Positions 46,755 to 55,863 of a stretch of 64,000 bases of DNA are shown piece after piece (within the stretch, counting starts at the first letter, position 1; every line of letters starts with the position of its first letter). The notes beneath the pieces were generated by a model. The model did not search any database. It was not told the DNA's origin and saw only the letters and a list, made by a program, of their open reading frames with translations. Location: positions 1 to 64,000 of the forward strand of contig NZ_VCKY01000019.1 in the NCBI RefSeq assembly GCF_005889735.1. Reading direction: 5' to 3'. The translations under genes and the position numbers were made by a program. Source of the stretch: Nonomuraea turkmeniaca. GTDB lineage: Bacteria; Actinomycetota; Actinomycetes; Streptosporangiales; Streptosporangiaceae.

Positions 46755-48233
46755 TCAGCTCGCGTGCTGGAAGTCGGGCCAGGCGGTCATCCACGAAGTC
46801 CGCGGTCCTGAGCAGACCGTGATGGGCAGGCCCTGCTCCTCGTTCGCGACTCCGGTGCCGTGATCGATGACCCCGGCGGACGCACAGAGCGCGAAGCGCA
46901 GCCGCAAGCGCTCGGGCGGCAACCCCACGGCGACGACCGTCTGCGCCGTCTCTGGCGGCGGCCCTTGGTACCACAGCTCGTTGTGACCGCTGTAGACGGG
47001 AATGTCCGGTGCGAACCGGTCCAGTGCACCGGCCTCGCCATAGTTCGAGGTGAGCACGATCGTCCCCGACGGCTGCGCCCGGTGCACGCCGGACACCTGG
47101 GCGACGAACTGCGGCCAGCCCACCGACTCCCTGGACACCTCGTTGGGCGAGGAGCTGAGCGCCGGCAGCGGGAGCAGCGGCAGCGCCACCACGATTCCGA
47201 TGACCGAGGCGCCGAGCAGTCCCCACCACACCGTTCGGCGCCGAGCGACCCGGCTCTCCATCCACGCGGCGGTGGGCACGCAGCCGGCCACGAAGGCGAA
47301 GATCAGGCTCCCGGCCACATAGTCCGCCCGTCCTCCTGACACCAGACCGAGCAGGATCGTCACCAGGGACGCGATTGCCAGTGGCCGGGTTTCCTGCCGC
47401 CGGCGCAGCCAGAGCCATCCGACGACGGCGATCACGAACGCTCCCACGCCGAGCAGCGCCACCAGCATGGGCACGAACATGATCCGATTCACGGATTCGC
47501 TGAGCGTGGCAGCCATGGTGAGCTGAGGCCAGCCGTTGGCGGCCTGGTAGAGAAGGTTCGGAGACGCGATGACAGCGGCCAGGACCGCCCCGGACCAGAA
47601 CCATCTGTCGCTGAAGACGGCACGCGGCCCCTTCACTGCCAAGCCGACGGTGACGAGCAGGCCGGTGGCCAGCCCGGTGATCAGCAGGACGATGAGGTGC
47701 TTGTTGAACGTGGCGGCTCCCGCGATGGCGCCGGCCGCCACCCACCATCGCCCGTCGCCCCGCAGCAACGCACGGAGCACGAACAGGATGCAGGCCGTCC
47801 AGAACACGAAGTCGGCCGATTGGGTCAGCAGGGTGTGCCCGACGAGCAGGGGGAACATCCCGGTGCCGATGCCGGCGGCGGCGAGCGTCTGCGCGCTTCC
47901 GCGACCGCCGAGCTCCCGGGTGATCGCGGCACCGATCAGGATCAGCATTCCCGCGCACAGCGCAGGGACGACCCGTAACCCTACGATGGTGTCCCCGAAC
48001 AGCTCCGTGGACAGCCGCGCCAGGAGCGGGGTCAGCGGAGGCTGGTCGAAGTAGCCCCAGTCGGGAGACTGGCCGAGCAGGCGGAAGTAGAGCTCGTCGC
48101 GGTGGTAGCCGTACCACGGGCTCAGCATCAGCAAGGTGACCACGACGACGCCCGCGATGGAACCGACGGTCCGCCAGGCGAAGGCCGGGAGCGAAGGAGC
48201 GGTGATCTGAAGACGGGGGGTTTGAAGAAGCAT
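46755..48233 (-). CDS. GT39/ArnT-type membrane glycosyltransferase
   Basis: The 492-residue protein has about ten membrane segments. YHRDELYFRLLGQSPDWGYF in the first loop carries the acidic DE pair characteristic of PMT_2/ArnT enzymes, which use polyprenyl-phosphate sugars. The C-terminal about 130 residues form a soluble extracytoplasmic domain (GTIVLTSNYGEAGALDRFAP). Next to a polyprenol-phosphate mannose synthase it probably mannosylates a protein, lipid or glycan outside the membrane. It lies upstream of that gene in the same transcript. Confidence 0.87.
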   Translation of the reverse strand: MLLQTPRLQITAPSLPAFAWRTVGSIAGVVVVTLLMLSPWYGYHRDELYFRLLGQSPDWGYFDQPPLTPLLARLSTELFGDTIVGLRVVPALCAGMLILIGAAITRELGGRGSAQTLAAAGIGTGMFPLLVGHTLLTQSADFVFWTACILFVLRALLRGDGRWWVAAGAIAGAATFNKHLIVLLITGLATGLLVTVGLAVKGPRAVFSDRWFWSGAVLAAVIASPNLLYQAANGWPQLTMAATLSESVNRIMFVPMLVALLGVGAFVIAVVGWLWLRRRQETRPLAIASLVTILLGLVSGGRADYVAGSLIFAFVAGCVPTAAWMESRVARRRTVWWGLLGASVIGIVVALPLLPLPALSSSPNEVSRESVGWPQFVAQVSGVHRAQPSGTIVLTSNYGEAGALDRFAPDIPVYSGHNELWYQGPPPETAQTVVAVGLPPERLRLRFALCASAGVIDHGTGVANEEQGLPITVCSGPRTSWMTAWPDFQHAS

Positions 48234-48292
48234 GCCCCCACGGTTTCCGATGGGCCCGCTGCCTGTCGTCTGGCCGGGAACAGAACGTGGAG

Positions 48293-48970
48293 TCAGACTC
48301 CAGGCATAGACGGCGGCTCCCCAGGGCGGACCACGCCGTGGTCGAACGCGAAGACGACCGCGGCGGCCCGGTCGCGCACCGCCAGCTTCGTGAAGATCCG
48401 GCCGACGTGGGTCTTGATCGTGCCCTCGCCGACCACGAGATGACGGGCGATCTCGGCGTTCGTGAGCCCTCGGCCGATGAGCTTGAGCACGTCGAGCTCG
48501 CGAGAGGTGAGCTCGCCGAGCCGCCGAACCGCGTCGGGGTCGGTCACCGGATCTGTGCGATAACGTCGCAGGACCCGCCCGCAGACGGCGGGATCCAGCC
48601 AGCCGTCGCCTGCCGCCACCGCCCGGACGGCACGCTGGATGTCCTCGGCCGGAGCGTCTTTGAGGCAGAATCCTGACGCGCCCGCCCGCAGAGCCGCCGC
48701 GAGAACGCTGTCCTCGCCGAACGTGGTCAGCACCAGGATGCGAGACGTGGGATCGGCGGCGAGGAGAGCGCGGGTGGCCTCGACCCCATCCATCCGCGGC
48801 ATGCGAATATCCATGACCACGGCGTCGGGCCGAACCCGCGCGACCTCCCCCAGCGCGGCCTGGCCGTCGGCCGCCTCACCGACCACGTCGAATCCGTACG
48901 GCTGGCGCAGGATCGTGCGCAGTCCTGCCCTGGCGAGTTCCTGGTCGTCGACGAGCACCACCGAGATCAT
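48293..48970 (-). CDS. NarL-type response regulator
   Basis: ATG 48970 gives 225 residues. The acidic pair Asp8-Asp9, the phosphoacceptor Asp54 (VVMDIRMPRMDG) and the Lys in FCLKDAP are present. The LuxR HTH (LTSRELDVLKLIGRGLTNAE, EGTIKTHVGRIFTKL) lies at the C-terminus. The start overlaps the kinase stop by 4 bases. It lies just upstream of the glycosyltransferase operon on the same strand and may control it. Confidence 0.92.
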   Translation of the reverse strand: MISVVLVDDQELARAGLRTILRQPYGFDVVGEAADGQAALGEVARVRPDAVVMDIRMPRMDGVEATRALLAADPTSRILVLTTFGEDSVLAAALRAGASGFCLKDAPAEDIQRAVRAVAAGDGWLDPAVCGRVLRRYRTDPVTDPDAVRRLGELTSRELDVLKLIGRGLTNAEIARHLVVGEGTIKTHVGRIFTKLAVRDRAAAVVFAFDHGVVRPGEPPSMPGV

Positions 48971-50133
48971 GCCGGCAGCTCCGTCCGCACGACCCACCGG
49001 TCGTCCTCGGGGCCGGCCGTGACGTGGCCACCGACCATGCGCACCCTGTCGGCCATCGCGCGAAGTCCCATGCCGCCATTGTGCCGAGATGGGCGGTCAG
49101 GCATGGGATTGGTGACCGTGGCCCGCACCGCGCCCTCCTCCGATATGCGTAGCCGTACCTCCACGCAACACCGCGGAGCGTGGCGGCTCGCATTGGCCAG
49201 TGCCTCCTGCACCAGCCGGTAGAGCACCATCCCGGTCGTCGGGCTCACCTCCGACAGCTCACCGTCGACGCTCGACTCGAGTTCCAGACCCGCCGTCCGG
49301 TATTCCTCGAAGAGCTCGGGAAGCCGGGGCGCGGTGGGCTGAGGAGCGACCACGGCGGAATCGGAGCCTTCCTCGGCAAGGACACGGACCACCTTTCGCA
49401 GCTCCGCCATGCTCTGCCGGGCCAGGCGCTCGGCCTCGGCGATCCCCGCCGCCGCTTCCTTGGGCTCGTGCTCGATCGCCAGCCGTACACCCCCCAGATG
49501 CAGCACCGTCACCGCGAGCGTGTGCGCGACGATGTCGTGCAGATCGGCGGCGAGCCGCTGCCGCTCGGCCAGGGCGGCGGCAGCGGTGGCGGCGCTCTCC
49601 GCCCGGTGCAACCGCTCGCCCACCTCAATGCGGTAACGCGCGGCCCAGCCGCTCCAGAAGACGAGCGTCACGGCGGCCAGCCAGTTCGGCCACCCGGGGT
49701 CGGGCGTGGTGATCGCCGCCGCGACCACCGCGGAAAGCGAGGCGAGCCACATGACGATGCCGGACCAGAGCCGCAGGGTCAGCGCCACGAACGCCACGTA
49801 GAGCACCAGAACGAACCAGCCGATGCTGTTGACCGCGAGCCCCGTGAGCGCTGCTATGGCCGCGGGAGCCAGGAGAGCGGCCACCTCGGCGCGACGGCCC
49901 GGCCCCGCACGCACGATGACGAGACACAGAACGGCAAGGGCGCCCCCGCCGGCGAACGGCCAGGCACAGCCGCAGCCACGCATGATCGTTTGCACCCACG
50001 ACAGCCCAACCAGCAGCATCAGCAGCCCGAGGCCGGCCGATAACAGCCAGCGGGGAGTCACCACCACCCGCCCATCGTAAGAACCGCCGATTCCCCGCGC
50101 ATCCACCCAGAGTGATACCCGCCATCTACCCAC
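48967..50133 (-). CDS. Sensor histidine kinase (HisKA_3 type)
   Basis: The product has up to 388 residues, about five membrane segments, a HisKA_3 motif LAADLHDIVAHTLAV (His near residue 199) and a HATPase domain with ALANASRHAPR and GMGLRAMADRVRMVGGH. The start is uncertain: ATG 50133 is the longest option, but in-frame GTG codons near 50061-50067 give a shorter N-terminus. It forms a coupled pair with the response regulator encoded next. The signal is unknown. Confidence 0.88.
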   Translation of the reverse strand: MGRWRVSLWVDARGIGGSYDGRVVVTPRWLLSAGLGLLMLLVGLSWVQTIMRGCGCAWPFAGGGALAVLCLVIVRAGPGRRAEVAALLAPAAIAALTGLAVNSIGWFVLVLYVAFVALTLRLWSGIVMWLASLSAVVAAAITTPDPGWPNWLAAVTLVFWSGWAARYRIEVGERLHRAESAATAAAALAERQRLAADLHDIVAHTLAVTVLHLGGVRLAIEHEPKEAAAGIAEAERLARQSMAELRKVVRVLAEEGSDSAVVAPQPTAPRLPELFEEYRTAGLELESSVDGELSEVSPTTGMVLYRLVQEALANASRHAPRCCVEVRLRISEEGAVRATVTNPMPDRPSRHNGGMGLRAMADRVRMVGGHVTAGPEDDRWVVRTELPA

Positions 50134-50276
50134 GGTCAGAGAGGCGATCTACGCGAGCCAACACAGAGGACCGGCCGCCCGCACCACGTCTCAACCTCGT
50201 ACAGGCCGTAGCCGCGCGTCGGCGGCGTCCCGGAGAAGGTGGTGCGCTGATCTGTCGGCCGATGCATCCTCAGGGC

Positions 50277-51599
50277 TCACTCGGCGACTGAGGCTGCGCT
50301 GTGGCGTGGCCCCAGGTAGCGCCAGAAGAAGTCGTTGAGCACGGTGATGCGGTTTCGCCCGCCCAGCAGGTACGCGATATGCACGAAGATCCACGCCAGC
50401 CAGGGAAGCAGGCCATGCATGGTCATGCCGTTGCGCAGCTGTATCACGGCCTCAGCACGGCCGACAATCGCCATGATGCCGGGGTCACGGTAGGAGAACG
50501 GCCGAACGGGGCGGCCCTGGGCGGCGGCGAGGATCTGCCGGCCCACATGTTTGCCCATCTGGATGGCCGGCTGGGCGACCTGCGGCAGCGGCTGGGGGGA
50601 CAACGCGAGGTCCCCGGCGACGAACACCTCCGGATGATCCTCCAGGTTGAGCGCCTCGGTGACGATGACCCTGCCGCCCTTGCCCTGCGGCAGGCCGCAG
50701 TCGGCGACCTCCTTGGGCGCGATGACGCCGGGCGCCCAGATGGTGACGTCGCTGTGCAGCCGGGTGCCGTCGCCGAGGATGACAGCGTCCGGTTCGACCG
50801 CGGCGACGCTGCTGCCGAGCCTGAGGTTGACGCCGCGCTTGCGCAGCGCGTTGGCGGCGGCGTCACGCAGGCGCGGCTTGTAGGGTGCGAGCACGTAGTC
50901 GAACCGCTCGACCAGGGTGACGCTGATCTGCTCGGGCCTGATCTCCGGGTGAGTGAGCGGGATGGTACGCCGGCGCAGCTCGGCCAGGACCCCAGCCGTC
51001 TCGACGCCAGTGGCGCCACCGCCGACGATGACGACGTGGGTGCTGGAGCGCTTGCCCTCGGCGGTCTCTTCCAGGCAGCGCTGTATCCGCTCCCGCAGGG
51101 CGACCGCGTCGCGGACGGAGTACGTCGGCATGGCATGCTCCTGGGCGCCTTTGATGCCGAGCCAGCTGGTCGTGACGCCGGTGGCGAGCACGAGGTAGTC
51201 GTAGTCGATGGCGGTGCCGTCGGCGAGCTCCACCCGTTTGTCGTCGAGGTGCAGGTTGCTCAGCCTGGACACACGGACGCGCATGTTGGGGTAATTGCCG
51301 GCGAAGGTGCGCAGGGGGTAGGCGACGTCCCCGGCGTTGATGCCCGCGGTGGCGACCTGGTAGAGCAGCGGCTGGAAGGTGGTGTACGGGCGGGGGTCGG
51401 CAAGGGCGACGAGCGCGCCGCCGCGAGCGAGCACACGGGCCGCGTTCAGCCCGGCAAAGCCCGCGCCCACGACCACGACGCGGGGCCTGACCGGTCGCCC
51501 CGCCGGGCGCGGGCGGGCTTTCCCACGTTCCACCGGTGTCTTCACAGCGCTCTTCAGTGGGGCCAACACACGGGCAAGCACGAGGCCTCCCTCGGTCAC
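50277..51599 (-). CDS. Type II NADH dehydrogenase (NDH-2)
   Basis: The 440-residue flavoprotein has an N-terminal extension of about 38 residues. The FAD motif RVVVVGAGFAGLNAARVL follows, then the quinone-side motif YTTFQPLLYQVATAGI, the NADH motif HVVIVGGGATGVETAGVL and the second FAD contact VFVAGDLAL. The C-terminus (AWIFVHIAYLLGGRNRITVL) carries the membrane-associating helices. It oxidises NADH and reduces menaquinone without proton pumping. The GTG start at 51599 follows no strong ribosome-binding site; a start nearer RPRVVVVGA is possible. Confidence 0.88.
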   Translation of the reverse strand: MTEGGLVLARVLAPLKSAVKTPVERGKARPRPAGRPVRPRVVVVGAGFAGLNAARVLARGGALVALADPRPYTTFQPLLYQVATAGINAGDVAYPLRTFAGNYPNMRVRVSRLSNLHLDDKRVELADGTAIDYDYLVLATGVTTSWLGIKGAQEHAMPTYSVRDAVALRERIQRCLEETAEGKRSSTHVVIVGGGATGVETAGVLAELRRRTIPLTHPEIRPEQISVTLVERFDYVLAPYKPRLRDAAANALRKRGVNLRLGSSVAAVEPDAVILGDGTRLHSDVTIWAPGVIAPKEVADCGLPQGKGGRVIVTEALNLEDHPEVFVAGDLALSPQPLPQVAQPAIQMGKHVGRQILAAAQGRPVRPFSYRDPGIMAIVGRAEAVIQLRNGMTMHGLLPWLAWIFVHIAYLLGGRNRITVLNDFFWRYLGPRHSAASVAE

Positions 51600-51895
51600 G
51601 TCTATGGACGTAGCGTGCGAATCGATCTTTACATGCTCCTGTTCTGCAGGTTAAGCGTCGAGTGTCGGTTGGAGCGGGACTTGCGCCGGTGTGTCGCCCA
51701 GGATCACCCGGACGCGGCCTTGGCCAGGATGTCCAGGCTCATGTTGGGCTGATGCGCATGCGTGCCGGCGCTGCCGGCGTGCTGGGCTGGGCCACCTTCC
51801 ACGCCCACGAAGAACGTGGTCACACTGACGTCGCCCTCACTGGACGATCAACACGAACGACACATCTCACGTTCTTCTCGGCGTCGGCGTGGATG
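51600..51895. other. Gene-free stretch
   Basis: No convincing gene is seen. A short rightward frame ending at about 51751 (RRCVAQDHPDAALARMSRL) could be a gene tail but has no recognisable family. The stretch probably contains the NDH-2 promoter on its left side. Confidence 0.4.
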
Positions 51896-52312
51896 TCATA
51901 GCACTTGGTCGGTGATGCGCTGTGCCTGCGCGCGGCCGACCGCGGCCGTCCGGTGGAGGTAGTCGGCGATCAGGGCAAGCTCCTCGTCGTCGTAGCGGTC
52001 GAGCGCCTCGCCGAACGCCTTCCCCGGGATCTCCCAGGCCGAGCTGATCCGCGCGCGGGCTTCCGGAGCGAGGGCGACCAGTGTGCGCCTGCGGTCGTCG
52101 GGGTCGGACTGCCGTACGACGAGGCCCACCTTGTCCAGGCGGTCGACCAGGCGAGTGGCCGCGCCAGGAGTGAGGCCGGTGAGACGGGCGATCTCGCCGC
52201 TGCTCACCGGGTCCGACTCCAGGTCGAGCAGCGCCACGCACTGCAGGTCGGTGGGGTGGATGCCGAGCCGGTCCGCCATGGGCTGGTTGAACAGCGTGTA
52301 CGCCGAACCGTC
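51896..52312 (-). pseudogene. MarR family regulator, 5' truncated
   Basis: From about 52312 the leftward frame reads SAYTLFNQPMADRLGIHPTD, then the HTH IARLTGLTPGAATRLVDRLD and the wing RQSDPDDRRRTLVALAPEAR. It ends normally at 51896. The first helix is missing. Upstream codons in the same frame are antisense to an NmrA-type gene fragment that starts at the same point. The HTH and wing survive, but there is no native start or promoter. Confidence 0.75.
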
Positions 52313-52664
52313 GCACGCGGCCGAGTTCGCCGCCACGGCCGCCGCCGTGCTCGCCGACCCCGCGCTCGGCGGCCGGCCGTACACCGTGACGGGACCGCAG
52401 TCGCTCACGTTCACCGACCAGATCGGCATCCTGTCCCAGGTCACCGGACGTGACATCGCCATCAAGCACGTCAGCAGGCAGGAGTGGAAGGCCGAGATGG
52501 CCGAGTACATCGACGGGCCTGTCGGCGACGCCCTCCTGGACTACTGGCAGAGCTGCGACGGCCGCCCGGCCGAGCTCACCCCGGTCGTGGAGGACCTGAC
52601 CGGGCGGCCCGCGCGCACTTTCACCTCGTGGGCCGGAGAACACCGGGCCGCCTTCCTCAACTGA
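52313..52664 (+). pseudogene. NmrA-type NAD(P)-binding protein, C-terminal part
   Basis: The rightward frame reads ATAAAVLADPALGGRPYTVT, GPQSLTFTDQIGILSQVTGR, then RTFTSWAGEHRAAFLN and a stop at 52664. This is the C-terminal third of an atypical SDR of the NmrA/NAD(P)H-azoreductase type. The Rossmann domain is missing. The break coincides with the break of the divergent MarR gene. Confidence 0.75.
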
Positions 52665-52796
52665 GCGGAAGCCTTCACCGCGATGCGCACTTGCCCGAGC
52701 GGGGGGCCGCACATTGTCCTCGTGCAGGAGCACCAGGACCAGCAGCAGCGCGAGGATGGGACGTCCACCGTGAACCCGATCCGGCGGCGCAGGCGT

Positions 52797-52930
52797 CGCG
52801 GCAGACACTGTCCGACGACGTCCGTTGGACGATCATCGGAGGAACCGCCTGGTCACGCACCTATGAGGGGAAACGAGCCGTCATCGCCGAGCTGCTGGGG
52901 TCGCTGGCGGAACAGAAACCGCTATTGCTG
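52797..52930 (+). pseudogene. SnoaL-like domain remnant
   Basis: The frame contains LSDDVRWTIIGGTAWSRTYE and GKRAVIAELLGSLAEQ, a typical piece of the SnoaL/NTF2-like fold. Upstream and downstream parts of the domain are missing, and the frame then runs antisense into the TetR gene. It is a fragment without function. Confidence 0.55.
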
Positions 52931-52944
52931 GGCACGTGGCCACC

Positions 52945-53658
52945 TCAGGCCTCCGGGAGGCCGGACTCGGTGCGATCGGCATCGAGCAGGTCGCCGATCA
53001 GCGTGACGGTGGCGGCGGCGACGTCCCGCAGTGTGGCGTCGGAGATCGTCGCCTCGCTCTCGAAGGCGCGCCGGACGGTCCCCGCCAGCAGGTCTGCCCG
53101 CTCTTCCCGCCCGCCCGCGGGGGCTGCGCCTTCGGCACGCAGGAAACCCTCGAACGTCGCCTGAAAGGCGTAGCCGATCTCATCCACCTCCATGCCGTCG
53201 CGGAGCAGGCCGTGCTCGGCGAGCAGCGCGAGGTAGTCGCGCGCCATGACGCCGTGCCGGTCATCGCGGGCGGTGCCGGGGGAGCCGGCCAGCTTGCCGA
53301 GCACCTCGGGATCCTCCAGCAGGAACCCCCGCAGCAGCGGCCTGTTCACGATGGCCAGGAAGTAGACGCGCGCGAAATGGTGCAGGAGGCACGCCTGAGG
53401 GTCCTGCCTCAGTGCCTGCCGTAGCTCGTCCATCGCGGAGAGCACCTCGCGCGCGAAGACCGCGCTGAACAGCTGCTCGCGGGTCTTCCAATGCAGGTAG
53501 ACGGTGCCCTTGCCGATGCCGGCCCCGGCGGCCACGTCGTCCATGGTCACCCGCCGGTAGCCGTGACGCAGCAGCAGGTCCGCCGCCACATCGAGGATCC
53601 GTGCGGCCCGTTCGGCCCGCTGCCGGGGGTCCCGGAGTCGATCGGCGCTGGTGCTCAC
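52945..53658 (-). CDS. TetR family regulator
   Basis: GTG 53658 gives 237 residues. The HTH (VTMDDVAAGAGIGKGTVYLH and WKTREQLF) lies at about residues 40-65, followed by a ligand domain of normal length. A longer upstream frame would run across the operator region and is rejected. It is divergent from the flavin monooxygenase gene at 53779; long inverted repeats between them are its likely binding sites. Confidence 0.88.
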   Translation of the reverse strand: MSTSADRLRDPRQRAERAARILDVAADLLLRHGYRRVTMDDVAAGAGIGKGTVYLHWKTREQLFSAVFAREVLSAMDELRQALRQDPQACLLHHFARVYFLAIVNRPLLRGFLLEDPEVLGKLAGSPGTARDDRHGVMARDYLALLAEHGLLRDGMEVDEIGYAFQATFEGFLRAEGAAPAGGREERADLLAGTVRRAFESEATISDATLRDVAAATVTLIGDLLDADRTESGLPEA

Positions 53659-53663
53659 GCAGA

Positions 53664-53739
53664 GACCATATGACCAACTATGAGATTTGGTCAATTCGAA
53701 TCCGTCAGTTGACGGAATTTGAAAAATCGTCATATGGTC
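53664..53739. promoter_or_regulatory. Operator region of the TetR/monooxygenase pair
   Basis: GACCATATGAC (53664-53674) and GTCATATGGTC (53729-53739) are perfect inverted copies 54 bases apart. Between them TCCGTCA-GT-TGACGGA (53701-53716) forms a further palindrome. The outer copies lie just upstream of the TetR start and the monooxygenase leader, which suits repression of both promoters. Confidence 0.7.
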
Positions 53740-53778
53740 ACGATCGAGACAACGGCGGTCCTGCGACAGGAGTGCGTC

Positions 53779-54969
53779 ATGAACATCAAGGGCAACCCGA
53801 GGGTCCTGATCTCCGGAGCCGGAATCGCCGGCACGACGCTGGCGTACTGGCTGGCGCGGCACGGATTCCGGCCCACCATCGTCGAACGCGCGGCGGGCCT
53901 GCGATCCAGCGGCAACCCGGTGGACGTGCGCGGCCCAGCCGTGGAGGTGGCCGAACGTATGGGCGTCATGCCGCGGCTACGCCAGGCCGGCACCCAGGTG
54001 ACGGCGATGAGCTTCGTCAACGGCTCCGGCCGTCAGGTGGGCCGGGTCAACATGCGGGCTATGCAACAGGCGTCCGGCAGCCGGGAGGTGGAGGTGACGC
54101 GCACCGATCTGGCCGCGATCCTGTACGAGGCGAGCCAGGACTCCGCCGAGATCCTCTTCGGGGACACCATGACCGCGCTGAGCCAGGACCGCGACGGCGT
54201 GGACGTCACCTTCGACAAGGCCGCGCCACGCCGGTTCGAGCTGGTGGTCGGGGCCGACGGGCTGCACTCGGCGACCCGCAGGCTCGCGTTCGGTCCCGAA
54301 CCGCGCTTCGTCCGCCACATGGGGCTCTACGTCGCGACGATGTCACTCGACGGCTCGGCCGGCAACGAACACGACGTCGTCCTGCACAACGCCCCCGGCC
54401 GGTTGGCCTCCATCCACCCCGTCCACGGCCGCGCCCTCGCCGCCTTCATCTTCCGCCACCCGGCGGTGGAGGGCTTCGACCACCGCGACCTCGCGCAGCA
54501 CAAGCGGATCCTGACCGACGCGTACGCCGGCGACGGCTGGCGCGTGCCCGAACTGCTGCTCCAGGTCCGAGCCGCCGAGGACCTGTGGTTCGACTCCGTC
54601 AGCCAGGTGCGGCTCGGCTCCTGGGCGAACGGCCGCATCGCCCTGCTGGGCGACGCCGCCTCGTCGGTGTCGTTGTTCGGCGACGGGTCCACGCTGGCCA
54701 TGGCGGGGGCGTACACGCTTGCCGAGGAACTCGCCGCCACGCCCGACGACCCGCACTCGGCCTTCGCGCGGTACGAGGACAAGCACCGCGTCCTGGTCGA
54801 CCCCCGGCAGGGAAACGTCGCGACGGCCGCCGCCCTCATGGTCCCCGCCACCCGCGCCGGAATCATCACACGCAACCTGGCAACCCGGCTCTGGCCGGCC
54901 GCGGCCGCCGCCTCCTGGCTCCGTAACCGGATCACCCCGTCTCGCAGCCTCACCCCGGCGGCCACCTGA
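53779..54969 (+). CDS. FAD-dependent monooxygenase (PHBH/TetX-like)
   Basis: ATG 53779 after ACAGGAG gives 396 residues. The FAD motif is VLISGAGIAGTTLAYWLARH (residues 9-28), with VVGADGLHSATRR (DG motif) and GRIALLGDAASSVSLFGDGS (GD motif) later. Family members hydroxylate aromatic or polyketide compounds, and some inactivate antibiotics. A longer frame begins at 53719, but the strong ribosome-binding site favours 53779. The divergent TetR gene probably controls it in response to the substrate. Confidence 0.9.
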   Translation: MNIKGNPRVLISGAGIAGTTLAYWLARHGFRPTIVERAAGLRSSGNPVDVRGPAVEVAERMGVMPRLRQAGTQVTAMSFVNGSGRQVGRVNMRAMQQASGSREVEVTRTDLAAILYEASQDSAEILFGDTMTALSQDRDGVDVTFDKAAPRRFELVVGADGLHSATRRLAFGPEPRFVRHMGLYVATMSLDGSAGNEHDVVLHNAPGRLASIHPVHGRALAAFIFRHPAVEGFDHRDLAQHKRILTDAYAGDGWRVPELLLQVRAAEDLWFDSVSQVRLGSWANGRIALLGDAASSVSLFGDGSTLAMAGAYTLAEELAATPDDPHSAFARYEDKHRVLVDPRQGNVATAAALMVPATRAGIITRNLATRLWPAAAAASWLRNRITPSRSLTPAAT

Positions 54970-55055
54970 GAGCTACACCCCCCGGGTTACTCCGAGGATG
55001 CCCCGGCCATGAGGCGGGGAAGCGGTCACTTCTCCGGGGCAGCCCAGAGCCGGCC

Positions 55056-55727
55056 CTAGCGCGAGAAGCCGCGGGCGGCGGTCTGCAACGCCTGGGCGAC
55101 CGTCGCTTCCAGGACGCCCGGCTCCTCCTCGGCGGCCGGGTCGGTGCGGAAGGCGTAGTGCTCGACGGCCGTACGCAGCGCGACGTTGATCACGGCGGCC
55201 TGCACCTCGATGTCCAGGTCAGGGCTGGAAAGCCCGGCCCGCTCGGCGAGCACGGCCGCGAAGACCGGTTCGGCCTCCCGGTGCGCCTCCAGCCACACCG
55301 CACGCAGTCCCGGCTCGCTGCCGGTGAGGCGTACCAGATTCAGCAGCGCCGTCCTGTTGGCGGCGACCTCGCCGGCGTCGCGGTTCATGGCGTCGAGCAG
55401 CTCCGCCACACCCTGATCGGGGTGCCATGAGCGCAAGCCGCGCGTGGCGAGCTGGAGCCCTCCTGTCAGCAGGGGCAGGACGCAGCGCTCCTTGCTCGCG
55501 AAGTACCGCCACAGCGTACGGGAGGAGATGCCGGCCGCGGCGGCGATCTCCTCGGCGGAGGTGCCGGCGACGCCGTTGGCGGTGAACAGACGGACGGCCT
55601 CACGGGCGATCTCGAGACGGGTCGCGGCCTTGCGCCGCTCGGTCAGGGGCGGCCGCCCGGTCCGTCCGGTCACGCGAGCTGCGGTCAGTGCCGGTGAATC
55701 GCTGGACACATCCCAGGACGCTACCAC
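55056..55727 (-). CDS. TetR family regulator
   Basis: The 223-residue protein has the HTH AEEIAAAAGISSRTLWRYFA near residues 58-77, preceded by a basic segment (TGRTGRPPLTERRKAATRLE). The C-terminal domain resembles the TetR_C_17 or MftR-like type. It is divergent from the SDR at 55864 with a 136-bp gap that contains CGAC-AAAAA-GTCG (around 55768-55780), a candidate operator. It may control the SDR in response to an unknown ligand. Confidence 0.87.
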   Translation of the reverse strand: MVASWDVSSDSPALTAARVTGRTGRPPLTERRKAATRLEIAREAVRLFTANGVAGTSAEEIAAAAGISSRTLWRYFASKERCVLPLLTGGLQLATRGLRSWHPDQGVAELLDAMNRDAGEVAANRTALLNLVRLTGSEPGLRAVWLEAHREAEPVFAAVLAERAGLSSPDLDIEVQAAVINVALRTAVEHYAFRTDPAAEEEPGVLEATVAQALQTAARGFSR

Positions 55728-55863
55728 TTTCTGTCATGCACCGACTATGTGGCGCAAAGCGACAAAAAGTCGTACTGTCCTCACCAGGTCTCACTCGGCG
55801 GGCACCCCGCGGCCCAGATGGGACCGCCACCCCTGAGGACAGACGACCGCGGAGGAGCAGAGC

